Shown here: positions 24,494 to 32,590 of the stretch, piece after piece
Layout of the letters: each line of letters starts with the position of its first letter
Position numbering within the stretch: position 1 is the stretch's first letter
NCBI GenBank assembly: GCA_964354135.1
Contig: CAYGZA010000020.1
Coordinates: forward strand, 1 to 36,098
DNA length: 36,098 nt
Reading direction: 5' to 3'
Source of the DNA: CAYGZA01 sp964354135
Lineage (GTDB): Bacteria; Planctomycetota; Planctomycetia; Pirellulales; Thermoguttaceae
Translations under genes and position numbers: made by a program
Notes under the pieces: model-generated
Seen by the model: only the letters and a program-made list of their open reading frames with translations
What the model was told of the DNA's origin: nothing
Databases searched by the model: none

Positions 24494-27400
24494 GAGCTTT
24501 CAAGGCCGCTTCCACGTCCCAGATCAGGGCCGTCGTGTCATCCATGCCGGAGAGCAATCCGCGTCCGTCGGGTGAGAAGGCCAGCGAAGCCACGGCCGCT
24601 CGCTGCGGTTGGAGGCTCAAGAGTTCCTTCCCGGTGGCCAGGTCCCACAGGTGGATGGCCGTGTCGTATTCCAGAAGCCCAGTCAGGCTGATCGAGGCGG
24701 ACGCAAGGATCCGCGCGTCGGGAGAGAAGGCCAAGTGGCTCCCCTTGCTGCCCAAAGCGCGAATGCGGCGGACCTCTTTGCCCGTGACTCCATCGCAAAT
24801 GATCAACGTCTCGCTGCCGAAATTGCTCAGGGCGACCACCGCTAGATCCGGCGAGATGGCGGCGTACGAGGGGGTACCGGGCTTGGCAATGCTCAAGACC
24901 GATAATTGTTTCCCTTGGGTCGGGTCCCAGAACCGCAGCGTTCCGTCCTCCGCCACGGACGCCAGGCGCTTGCCGTCCGGCGAGAAGGCGATGGCACGGA
25001 TGGGCGACTCGTGCCCAGCCAGCTCCGCCAAGGAGCGGCCGGTGGCTGCGTCGCGGACTGCGATGATATTGTTGATGCGGCGAGGCAAGGAAGGATCGGA
25101 ACGGGAACCGGTGAGTTCCGGGTTGTACTCCGAGGCGGCGATGGCCAGCAAACGCCCGTCGCGCGAATAGGCTATCGCGGCGATGTCGGCGCTCGCTTGC
25201 TCAGCGAAGGCGACTTCGACCTCTTTCTTGCCGGTAGACAAGCTCCAACTCGTCAGTTTCTTGCCCGCTGCGGCAAGGCTCTTCCCTGAAGGCGACCAGG
25301 CCAGGGTCTTGACCTCGTCCCCGTCGAGCATGAACCTGCGGACCTGGCTTCCCCCGGCCGCATCCCACACCTGAACCACGCCATCTCGACCCCCGGTTGC
25401 GACCCTCTTGCCATCCGGCGCCCAAGCCGCCGAGGCCACCGCCGCGGTATGACCATCCGGACTGAGGGGAATGCTCTTGCCGGTTGCCGTATCCCAGATG
25501 CGAACGACGTGGTCACCCGCCGCGGTGACCAGGGTCTTGCCGTCGCGCGCGAGGGCCACTCGATGGTGCCACCGCACGTACGTTCCCGGAAGCTGGAGAT
25601 GCGGAATCGTCCGCAGCACCTTGCCCGCGGGCGCGTCCCAGATCCGAATTCCCTCCTCACACGACGACGCCAGGACGCGGCCATCCCGCGAAAGGCACAT
25701 CGCATAGTCCCAAAGGTACTTGTCCTGCGACTCGAAGCGGCGGAGGAGGCTTGCGGACTCTGCGTCCCAGACGCACACGAGCCCTCGGTCCCGCGAGCCG
25801 ACCACGCGGTAGTCGGGCCCACGCACGTCGAACCCCCCGTAGCGGTAGCCGCCGGTCGCCAGCGACTTGCCGTCCGGGAGAAAAGCCAGCGACAACACGC
25901 CGAGATGATAGAGCCGGGTTTCCTCGTCGGGCTTCCATTGGCCGTAGACCTGCTCGATGACCCGCGGTTTTTCGCCCGCCGGCAGGTCCCACACGCGGAC
26001 GGTGTCGCCGGAGGACACGGCCAAGTGCTTGCCATCCGCGGAGACGTCGGCACAGGCGAATCGCTCCTTGTCAATGGAGTAGGCACGGATCAGCTTGCCG
26101 TCGTCGAGGTCCCAGAGGCGGGCCGCCCCGTCCTTGCCCGCCGTGACCAACCGCCGACCGTCCGGCGTGAAGACGACCGCCGTGACAGCGGTATTCCACC
26201 AGCCGGCGCCGGAGGTGGCCGCAGGCGCGGGGATGCTCAGCAGCGGCTGCCCCGTTTGCACGTCCCAGACGCGGTACCTGTCCGTTTCCCCGGACGCAAG
26301 CCGTTTTCCGTCGGGCGAAAACGCCAGGACGCTGGAGGGCCCTTCGAACTGTTGGACGCGGACCGTGGCCGGCAGCACGTGCAACAACTCGCCCGTGGCG
26401 GCCCGCCACAGCCGGATCGCGTCGTCGCCGCAACTGGCGACCGTGGCCCCATCGGGAGAGATCGCCACGCATTGCACGGCCATCCGGTTCCGCAGGCGAG
26501 GGGTGCCCAGGCGGGTCAAGGCCCTTTCGGGCAGCGGTTCCGCTGCCGCCGCGGGTCCCGTCGGCCGATCGAGCTTGAACAGCGGAAGATACCGGTAGTA
26601 GACCTCCAGCGAGAGCGCAGCGAGGCTGGTCGTGTAGAGCCGGCCGCCTTGACCGCCCCAGCGGTCGAGTGTCGGGCGGCTCGGGTCCCAACTGCCCTTG
26701 GCGCAGCCCTCCGTGGCCTGTCCCTCAATCAGCGTCTTCCGCAGCGTGCGATTCCAGGCATCCCAGTCCTTGTCGAGGAACCACTGCATTGCCATCGTCG
26801 CGTGGAACCAGTAGTAGACGTCCCGCTGGGCCTTGTCGGTCGGCAGGTTGGCCGCCAGGTACTGTTTCGCCTCCAGCACCGCCGGATCCTCCCGCTTCGC
26901 CCCGAAATACGCGAGGCTCCGCAGTCCCACGGCGGTCATCGGCGGCGACTCGGCTGTATAGGGCTGGTAGCAGAACAGACCGCGATGCTTGCCTTTCGCC
27001 ACGGAAGCGAGCCACTTCTCGGCACTGCGGAGGGTCTCAGGATTGACTTCCAGGCCGGCCAACTGGCCGCTCTTCAGTGCCATCACCTGCCAGCCGAACA
27101 CCGAAGTGTCGCCCTCCATACCCGGCCAGTAGCGCCAGCCGCCGGTCTTCGGGTGCTGCGCCTTTTCGATAAAGCGCAGGGCCTTGCGCGCGGGCTCGGC
27201 CAACCCGGCATCTCGGGTCATCCCGTAAGCCTCGCACAGGGCGATCGCCGCAATGCCGTGAATGTACATCACCTGGCTCTTGCCGCCGGAGAGATCGCCG
27301 TCGGCGGCCTGATGCTGAACGAGCCACTCCAGGCCCTTGCGGATCGTCTGTTCGTACGGACCCTTGCCCTTGTGCGTCTGACCTGCCCCGAGAAAAGGCA

Positions 27401-28775
27401 AGACGCCCAGGGCAGTCGCCGCGGCGTCGGCCTCAAGGATGGATGTCCCGGAGCACGGCTGGTCCTTACACTGTTTCCGGTAGTCGCTCAGGCTCCAGCT
27501 TCCGTCGGCGTTCTGGTGGCGGGCAAGCCAATCCAGGGCGCTCGCGACCGCCCGCTCCGCCGTTGGCTTCGCAGAGGCGCTCTTGGCCTGGGTGAGAATC
27601 TCGGGGCCTTCGCTCAACTCGGCCCCGCTTGGGGCGGGCGCGCCGGATACCACCTTGGCCGGCTCCTTGGCGACCAACTGGATCCGCATCGTGCCTGTCA
27701 GCAACAAGCCCAACGCCACAACGATGACAAACGTCTTCTTCATCCGCGAGTCCTCCGGAGGTCGTCCGGCCACCAGCCGCCGGATGCGGTGGAAGAGCCG
27801 CCCGCCGCGGGCCCCGTTCAACGAGGCGGTCCGGGGGGCCCGCAGAGCGCCGAGCCGGAGCAAGGCCCGCGTGTAGTCGAAGACACTGAGCGATTCTGTG
27901 TCGGCTGCGGCGTCGTCGCAGAGCCATTCCGTACACTCCTCGAAGTTGCGCACCGCCCACCAGACAAACGGATTGAACCAGTGCGGCAGGGCCATGAGCC
28001 GCACCGAGAGCGACTTCCACAGATCGCCGCGCTCGTAGTGCGCTAGCTCGTGGCGGAGGATCGCCCCCCGCTGCTCGACACTCAGCCCGCGCCAAACGTC
28101 CGCAGGCACCAGCACCTCGTAGCCGGAGGGCAATAGGCACAGCGCCGGGCCGGCGTCCGCCGTCACCCGCAGCGGGATCGGCCGCCGGATGCCCCGCACC
28201 GCGAGAAGTTGCCGCCACTGAACCACCCACGCCCCCTCCGCGGCGGCGGCGGACGAAATCCGCCGTAAGAAGCGCGCGTACCTCAGGATGCCGCGCAGCG
28301 CCAAGAAAACCATGCCCGCGATCCAAACCCCGATCGCCGCTTGGGCCCAGCTCCACGTCTTCCAGAGCGGTACCGATGGCACGGCGTCCGGACTCGGCTC
28401 ACTGGAGCGTGCCGCCGCGGGGCTCCATGCGACATCCGGCGCGGGCATGGCGGCCGGCTGAGGCAAAACCGCCGTCGGTTCCGATGCCGGCTCAGAGAGC
28501 GGAGGAACGACGACGCCTGCCTCCGAGACGTCCTCAGCGGCCGGACCTTCCCCCGCCGCAGTTGCGACGACTTCAGGCTCGTACCAGGGAACGTTCAGCG
28601 GAAACCGGACCAGGATCAGCCCCTGCACGAGGACCAGGAACCACGCAACCCGCTGCACCCTCGGCGAAGAGGGACGCACAAGCCACATCAGCCCGCGCAC
28701 CACAAAGGCGGAGGCGGCCAGCAACACCGTGGCCTGCAATACCAGCATTGCCAACTCGCGGGAGGAGAGGGCCAC
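24483..28775 (-). CDS. BlaR1-type M56 metallopeptidase fused to a toroid and 14 WD40 repeats
   Basis: 1430 residues. Helices at ~11-33, 43-60 and 144-166 precede a cytoplasmic M56 domain with HELAH (242-246) and E283 in the E-W-L-C-D motif as third zinc ligand. A fourth helix is at ~347-366. BlaR1 has this same layout, with the sensor domain outside after helix 4. Here that position holds a squalene-cyclase/prenyltransferase-like alpha/alpha toroid (~403-735; ARHQNADGSWS, KTGGWRYWPGM) and then 14 WD40 repeats (~765-1430; AFSPDGKRLASG...RVWDVQTG pattern), enough for two seven-bladed propellers. The GTG start is used because AGGAGG, within the last codons of blaI, lies 9 bases upstream. It probably cleaves BlaI on a signal; the ligand is unknown. 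Confidence 0.92.
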   Translation of the reverse strand: MALSSRELAMLVLQATVLLAASAFVVRGLMWLVRPSSPRVQRVAWFLVLVQGLILVRFPLNVPWYEPEVVATAAGEGPAAEDVSEAGVVVPPLSEPASEPTAVLPQPAAMPAPDVAWSPAAARSSEPSPDAVPSVPLWKTWSWAQAAIGVWIAGMVFLALRGILRYARFLRRISSAAAAEGAWVVQWRQLLAVRGIRRPIPLRVTADAGPALCLLPSGYEVLVPADVWRGLSVEQRGAILRHELAHYERGDLWKSLSVRLMALPHWFNPFVWWAVRNFEECTEWLCDDAAADTESLSVFDYTRALLRLGALRAPRTASLNGARGGRLFHRIRRLVAGRPPEDSRMKKTFVIVVALGLLLTGTMRIQLVAKEPAKVVSGAPAPSGAELSEGPEILTQAKSASAKPTAERAVASALDWLARHQNADGSWSLSDYRKQCKDQPCSGTSILEADAAATALGVLPFLGAGQTHKGKGPYEQTIRKGLEWLVQHQAADGDLSGGKSQVMYIHGIAAIALCEAYGMTRDAGLAEPARKALRFIEKAQHPKTGGWRYWPGMEGDTSVFGWQVMALKSGQLAGLEVNPETLRSAEKWLASVAKGKHRGLFCYQPYTAESPPMTAVGLRSLAYFGAKREDPAVLEAKQYLAANLPTDKAQRDVYYWFHATMAMQWFLDKDWDAWNRTLRKTLIEGQATEGCAKGSWDPSRPTLDRWGGQGGRLYTTSLAALSLEVYYRYLPLFKLDRPTGPAAAAEPLPERALTRLGTPRLRNRMAVQCVAISPDGATVASCGDDAIRLWRAATGELLHVLPATVRVQQFEGPSSVLAFSPDGKRLASGETDRYRVWDVQTGQPLLSIPAPAATSGAGWWNTAVTAVVFTPDGRRLVTAGKDGAARLWDLDDGKLIRAYSIDKERFACADVSADGKHLAVSSGDTVRVWDLPAGEKPRVIEQVYGQWKPDEETRLYHLGVLSLAFLPDGKSLATGGYRYGGFDVRGPDYRVVGSRDRGLVCVWDAESASLLRRFESQDKYLWDYAMCLSRDGRVLASSCEEGIRIWDAPAGKVLRTIPHLQLPGTYVRWHHRVALARDGKTLVTAAGDHVVRIWDTATGKSIPLSPDGHTAAVASAAWAPDGKRVATGGRDGVVQVWDAAGGSQVRRFMLDGDEVKTLAWSPSGKSLAAAGKKLTSWSLSTGKKEVEVAFAEQASADIAAIAYSRDGRLLAIAASEYNPELTGSRSDPSLPRRINNIIAVRDAATGRSLAELAGHESPIRAIAFSPDGKRLASVAEDGTLRFWDPTQGKQLSVLSIAKPGTPSYAAISPDLAVVALSNFGSETLIICDGVTGKEVRRIRALGSKGSHLAFSPDARILASASISLTGLLEYDTAIHLWDLATGKELLSLQPQRAAVASLAFSPDGRGLLSGMDDTTALIWDVEAALKALSR

Positions 28776-28778
28776 GGT

Positions 28779-29189
28779 TCAGTCCCTCCTTTCCTTCGGC
28801 TTGGAGGATTTCTCGGCCTCGGCCAGCAGTCTCTTGAGATCCCGGATTTCCCTCGGGGCGAGGGGGCGCTCGGAGATCAGTTGCGCTACCAACGGCACCA
28901 TCTGCTCGCGGCGCACCGGCCCGGGGAGTTGCTCGATGTGCCCGGCGCCCACTTCGGCCACGCTCACCGCGGCCTCGTACACTGCCGGGCGCCGGGGGCT
29001 GCGGCGCACGAGCCCCTTGGCGGCCAGGCGGTTGAGCCGGGTCTGCATCGTCGGATAGCCCACCGGGCGCCCGTAGCCGCCGAACGCCTGGTGGGCCCCG
29101 GCCAGCGCGAGCGGCCCCTCGCGCCAGAGCATGGCCATGATCTCCATCTCGCCGGGGCTCAGGCGGAGCGATTTGCGCTTGCGGGGCAT
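28779..29189 (-). CDS. BlaI/MecI family transcriptional repressor
   Basis: 136 residues, close to the staphylococcal homologues (about 126). A winged-helix domain spans ~8-85: LSPGEMEIMAMLWREGPLAL, PTMQTRLNRLAAKGLVRR, RPAVYEAAVS. A dimerising tail follows (VAQLISERPLAPREIRDLKR). Such proteins repress their own operon until cleaved by an M56 peptidase. The start has AAAGGAGG at 5-base spacing. The stop is 3 bases before the GTG of the M56 gene, so the two are translationally coupled. Two operator-like palindromes overlap its promoter, indicating autoregulation. Confidence 0.94.
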   Translation of the reverse strand: MPRKRKSLRLSPGEMEIMAMLWREGPLALAGAHQAFGGYGRPVGYPTMQTRLNRLAAKGLVRRSPRRPAVYEAAVSVAEVGAGHIEQLPGPVRREQMVPLVAQLISERPLAPREIRDLKRLLAEAEKSSKPKERRD

Positions 29190-29200
29190 GGCGGCCTCCT

Positions 29201-29218
29201 TTATTACATGCGTAATAA
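29201..29218. promoter_or_regulatory. BlaI-type operator 1
   Basis: Perfect palindrome TTATTAC-ATGC-GTAATAA. It overlaps the predicted transcript start of blaI and adjoins its Shine-Dalgarno. The layout of six-base arms around four bases (TATTAC/GTAATA) equals the mec/bla operator TACTAC-N4-GTAGTA with one changed base per arm. Confidence 0.75.
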
Positions 29219-29223
29219 TCCCG

Positions 29224-29251
29224 ATTATATGACACGCGTAATAAACGTCAA
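29224..29251 (-). promoter_or_regulatory. blaI-M56 operon promoter
   Basis: On the minus strand TTGACG (29246-29251), a 16-base spacer and a perfect TATAAT (29224-29229) predict a start near 29217 and a leader of about 28 bases. The spacer is occupied by operator 2 and the start by operator 1. Confidence 0.75.
29227..29244. promoter_or_regulatory. BlaI-type operator 2 (imperfect)
   Basis: ATATGAC-ACGC-GTAATAA; the right arm equals operator 1 and the left arm matches at five of seven bases. Its centre is 26 bp from that of operator 1, about two and a half helical turns, and it fills the -35/-10 spacer. Confidence 0.65.
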
Positions 29252-29288
29252 GAGGGTTTTCCAGGGATTCCGGGGATCGCGGCGCGGC

Positions 29289-29317
29289 TTGACGTTGCCC
29301 CTGCGGAGGGGGAGAAT
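29289..29317 (+). promoter_or_regulatory. Candidate promoter for the LamG/GH99-like gene
   Basis: TTGACG (29289-29294), 17 bases, then GAGAAT (29312-29317). The start would be near 29324. The blaI operators lie 45-90 bases upstream of the -35, so a bound repressor might affect both directions. Confidence 0.3.
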
Positions 29318-29398
29318 CACGGCTGACCCTGCGCTGGGCCCCGTTCCGGCCGGCCATCCTCCCTCGGCCAACGACGACCCTGCACCTGGAGAACTGCC

Positions 29399-32383
29399 AT
29401 GAACAAACGGATTCTCGTGATCGGAATCGTCTCCACCCTTTGCATGACCCTGCCTCTGGCGGCCGAAGACGGGCTGGTCGCCCATTGGAGATTCGACAAG
29501 GCCGGACCGGCGATTGCCGACCTCTCCGGCAGCGGGCACGTGGCCCAGGTGACCGGCGCCAAGGTGGTCACCGACGACGGCAAGCCGGTCCTCGCGCTGG
29601 ATGGTCGGCAGCGGATCGTCGTCCCCTCCAGCCCGGGGTTGAACCTCGCCAAGGGCTTCAGTATCGAGATGCGGCTCCGGCTCGGCGAGGTCGCCGCCGG
29701 GCGGACGTTCCTCTTCAAGGACGGGCAGTACAGCATCCGCTTCGATTGGCTGAGCGAGGGGAGCAAGCTCTCGTTTTTCGTCTGCGCGGGCGAGCGGTGG
29801 GAGCCGCGCACGAGCGCGCCACCGCCCGAGCCCGGCGCCTGGTGCCACCTCGTGGCCACCTGGAGCGGCGCGGACTCGTTCCTGTGGGTCGACGGCGAGC
29901 CGCACCACGTGGCCCGGCGCGGCGACCCGCCGCCCGCCAGTGAGAGCCCCCTGGTGATCGCCTCCGACTCGCCGCACGGTCAGGGCATTGTGGGCCGGCT
30001 CGACTATGTGAAGCTCTACCGCCGCGTGCTCACGCCCGCCGAGATCATTGCCCGGGCCTACGGCATCACGCCGGCCGCCGGCGCCGAAGGGCAGGCCCCG
30101 CAGTTCGACTTCCATGCCGGGCTGCAGGGTTGGGCGGCGGTCAAAGGCGCCTCGGCAACGATTCGCGACGGCCGGTTGGTTTTCTCATCGCCGTCGCCGC
30201 GCGGCATGCTCCTCCACAAGGCGCTGGGCGCGGGCGTGGACAAGCGGGACTACCTGAGCCTCCGCATGGCCGTGGATTCCGGCTCGCGCGGCGAGGTGAT
30301 CTTTGTGACCACCAGGGGCGCCGGGCGGATCCCGTTTCAGACCATCGCCGACGGCCGGCCGCACACCTACGTCTTGGAGCCGTGGACCTGGGCCGGCTGG
30401 GGCGGGCGTCTCCTGGCCCTGGGACTCGTGCCCGCCGAGGTCGCCGGCGCGAAAGCCCAGATCGACCACCTCCGCGTGACCGAGGAACTCCGGGCCGAAC
30501 CCGAGCTGGAAGTGAGCCGCGTCTTCTCCGATTCCACGCTCCCCAGGGCCGAGCGCGCGGAGAAGATTGTCGCCCGGGTGCTCAACCGCGGCGGCCCGGC
30601 GGCCGCTCTGCAAGCCACCCTGTCGGCCCCAGAGGGCGTCTCCATCCGAGGGCCGCTAGCGCAATCGGTCCCAGCACTGAAGTTCTCCGAGAAGACGGAA
30701 CTCCGTTGGAGCGTCGAGGCGGCCCGGCCGCTAGCCGGCCCGTTCCGCGTGACGGTCTCCGGCGCGGGCACGGGAGAGGTTTCGGCGTCGCAGGGCATTG
30801 CCTTTGCGAGCGGCTTGCGGCCTTCCAAGGCGTCCTACGTGCCCAAACCCGTCCCGGCCAAGCCCGGCAAATACCGCGTTTGGACCCACTACTGCCCCCT
30901 GTGGAAGCACGGCACGCACTACGGCTGGAAGGTGATCGAGCCCTGGCCGGAGCGCAAGCCGGTGCTCGGCTGGTTCAACGAGGGCGAGCCCGAGGTGGCC
31001 GATTGGCACATCAAATACATGCTGGAGCACGGCATCACGGGGATCGTCTACTGCTGGTATCGCACCAACCTCAACGGCCCGGTCACGCAGCAGTTGGGCC
31101 ACGCGATCCACGACGGCCTCCTCAAGGCCCGCTACCTGCCGATGATCCAGTTCGCCGTCATGTGGGAAAACGGCTGCGGCCAAGGCTGCGGCTCGGCCGA
31201 AGACCTCCTCGAGAACGTCCTGCCGTTTTGGATCGAGAACTACTTCTCGAATCCCTCGTATCTGCGGATCGACGGGAAGCCGGTCCTCTACATCTGGGTG
31301 CCGACCAACGTCACCAAGCACCTCGGCGGGAGCGAGAAGGTCCGCAAAACCTTCGACCGCATGAGGGCGATCTGCCGCGACAAGGGGCTCGGCGGCCTGT
31401 TCATCGTCGGCTGCGTGGGGTGGCACGATTCCGAGACCCTCAAGACCATGGCCCGGGAGGGCTGGGACGCCAGCTCGGCCTACGGCAGCGGCTGGCAACA
31501 GCCGGCTGCGGTGCGGACCGTGGGCGACTTCGTTTGTGCGCCCTATGAGGGTTTCGTCGAGCAGCAGGAGGGCGTCTGGAAGCTCAAGCGCCAGCTCGGC
31601 GCCCTGCCGGACATCACCGCGGCCATGATGGGCTGGGATTCCCGGCCGTGGAAGGAAACGCCCTTCTTCTGGTCCGACAATACGCCCGAAAAGTTCCGCG
31701 ATCTGTGCCTGCGGGCCAAGGCGATCATGGACTCCTGCCCCACCGCCGGGCCCGAGAAGAACACCGTCATCTTCTGCTGCTGGAACGAATTCGGCGAGGG
31801 GCACTACATCGAGCCCACGCGGGGCAATGGGTTCTCCTATCTCGACGCGATCCGCGACGTCTTTACCGAGGGGCCGAAGGAGCACCTCGACGTCGCCCCG
31901 CAGGACGTGGGCCTCGGGCCGTACGACTCCTGGTACCGCAAGTTCAAGGAGTCCGCAGGCACGGAAGGCTCCTCCACCGCGAGCTCATGGTCCGGCGAGG
32001 ACCTCTCCGCGTGGGCGGCGATGATGGGCCTTGAGAAGGTCGAGGTCCGCGACGGCGTGCTCCGCGCCGTCTCCACGGGCCCCGATCCGGCATTTCGCTC
32101 CCCGGAGCTCAAGGTCCGCGCCAGCCGGTACAACAAGCTCGTGGTGGAGATGCGGGTGAGCCGGCCGGGCTCGGCCCAGCTCTTCTGGTCCACGGCCACC
32201 ATGCCGCAGACGTCCGAAGCGGCCAGCGTGAGCGTGGGCACGCGCGGCGACGGGCAGTTCCATGCCTATGAGTTCGCCGTGGGCCGGAACGACCACTGGG
32301 GCGGCTGCGTGACCGGCCTGCGGCTCGATCCGGCGGTGGCCGCGGGCGTGGCGATCGAGATCCGCTCGATCCGAATGGAATAA
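29399..32383 (+). CDS. Secreted LamG-GH99/WbsX-like glycoside hydrolase-type protein
   Basis: 994 residues. A signal peptide occupies 1-22. A LamG/concanavalin-like domain spans ~25-215 (GLVAHWRFDKAG, LDYVKLYRRVLTPAEI). A beta-rich carbohydrate-binding-like region is at ~235-355 and an Ig-like one at ~365-460. The catalytic-looking domain, ~475-835, resembles the GH99/WbsX family: YRVWTHYCPLWKHGTHYGWK, EVADWHIKYMLEHGITGIVY, DGKPVLYIWVP and the closing WNEFGEGHYIEPTRGNG. A second beta-rich module ends the protein (~860-994). GH99 enzymes act on mannosides of glycans; the WbsX branch is less defined, so substrate is open. GGAGA precedes the ATG by about 8 bases. It is divergent from blaI. Confidence 0.88.
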   Translation: MNKRILVIGIVSTLCMTLPLAAEDGLVAHWRFDKAGPAIADLSGSGHVAQVTGAKVVTDDGKPVLALDGRQRIVVPSSPGLNLAKGFSIEMRLRLGEVAAGRTFLFKDGQYSIRFDWLSEGSKLSFFVCAGERWEPRTSAPPPEPGAWCHLVATWSGADSFLWVDGEPHHVARRGDPPPASESPLVIASDSPHGQGIVGRLDYVKLYRRVLTPAEIIARAYGITPAAGAEGQAPQFDFHAGLQGWAAVKGASATIRDGRLVFSSPSPRGMLLHKALGAGVDKRDYLSLRMAVDSGSRGEVIFVTTRGAGRIPFQTIADGRPHTYVLEPWTWAGWGGRLLALGLVPAEVAGAKAQIDHLRVTEELRAEPELEVSRVFSDSTLPRAERAEKIVARVLNRGGPAAALQATLSAPEGVSIRGPLAQSVPALKFSEKTELRWSVEAARPLAGPFRVTVSGAGTGEVSASQGIAFASGLRPSKASYVPKPVPAKPGKYRVWTHYCPLWKHGTHYGWKVIEPWPERKPVLGWFNEGEPEVADWHIKYMLEHGITGIVYCWYRTNLNGPVTQQLGHAIHDGLLKARYLPMIQFAVMWENGCGQGCGSAEDLLENVLPFWIENYFSNPSYLRIDGKPVLYIWVPTNVTKHLGGSEKVRKTFDRMRAICRDKGLGGLFIVGCVGWHDSETLKTMAREGWDASSAYGSGWQQPAAVRTVGDFVCAPYEGFVEQQEGVWKLKRQLGALPDITAAMMGWDSRPWKETPFFWSDNTPEKFRDLCLRAKAIMDSCPTAGPEKNTVIFCCWNEFGEGHYIEPTRGNGFSYLDAIRDVFTEGPKEHLDVAPQDVGLGPYDSWYRKFKESAGTEGSSTASSWSGEDLSAWAAMMGLEKVEVRDGVLRAVSTGPDPAFRSPELKVRASRYNKLVVEMRVSRPGSAQLFWSTATMPQTSEAASVSVGTRGDGQFHAYEFAVGRNDHWGGCVTGLRLDPAVAAGVAIEIRSIRME

Positions 32384-32418
32384 GTCGGCGTCGGAATCCT
32401 GTTCGTTCGGAAATCAAG

Positions 32419-32587
32419 TGGAAGCGCGTAAGAGCCTATGCTTCCAGGGTGGCATGCTCTCACGACGCGAAGCGTCGGGTGAGCATGTCTGTCGCTACAT
32501 GCCTACACGCGGCTCCACCGCGTGAAGGCATGCCACCCAGTCGCGTGAAGGCATGCCACCCAGTCGCGTGAAGGCATGCCACCCAGT
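32419..32587. repeat. REP-like hairpins with a triplicated 23-bp unit
   Basis: Between the LamG/GH99 and PQQ genes lie hairpins TGGAAGC/GCTTCCA (32419-32425, 32440-32446), CGACGC/GCGTCG around GAA (32463-32477) and a 15-bp stem with one mismatch (32498-32512 with 32518-32532, GCATGCC-type ends). The 3' arm of the last belongs to a 23-bp unit (CGCGTGAAGGCATGCC, then ACCCAGT) present in three exact tandem copies at 32519-32541, 32542-32564 and 32565-32587. The third copy ends 3 bases before the PQQ stop codon. No spacers separate the copies, so it is not a CRISPR array. Confidence 0.85.
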
Positions 32588-32590
32588 TCG

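Noticed and set aside
32519..32587. Three direct repeats as a small CRISPR array
   Set aside because: The copies are directly adjacent without spacers, the unit is 23 bp and no cas gene is near.
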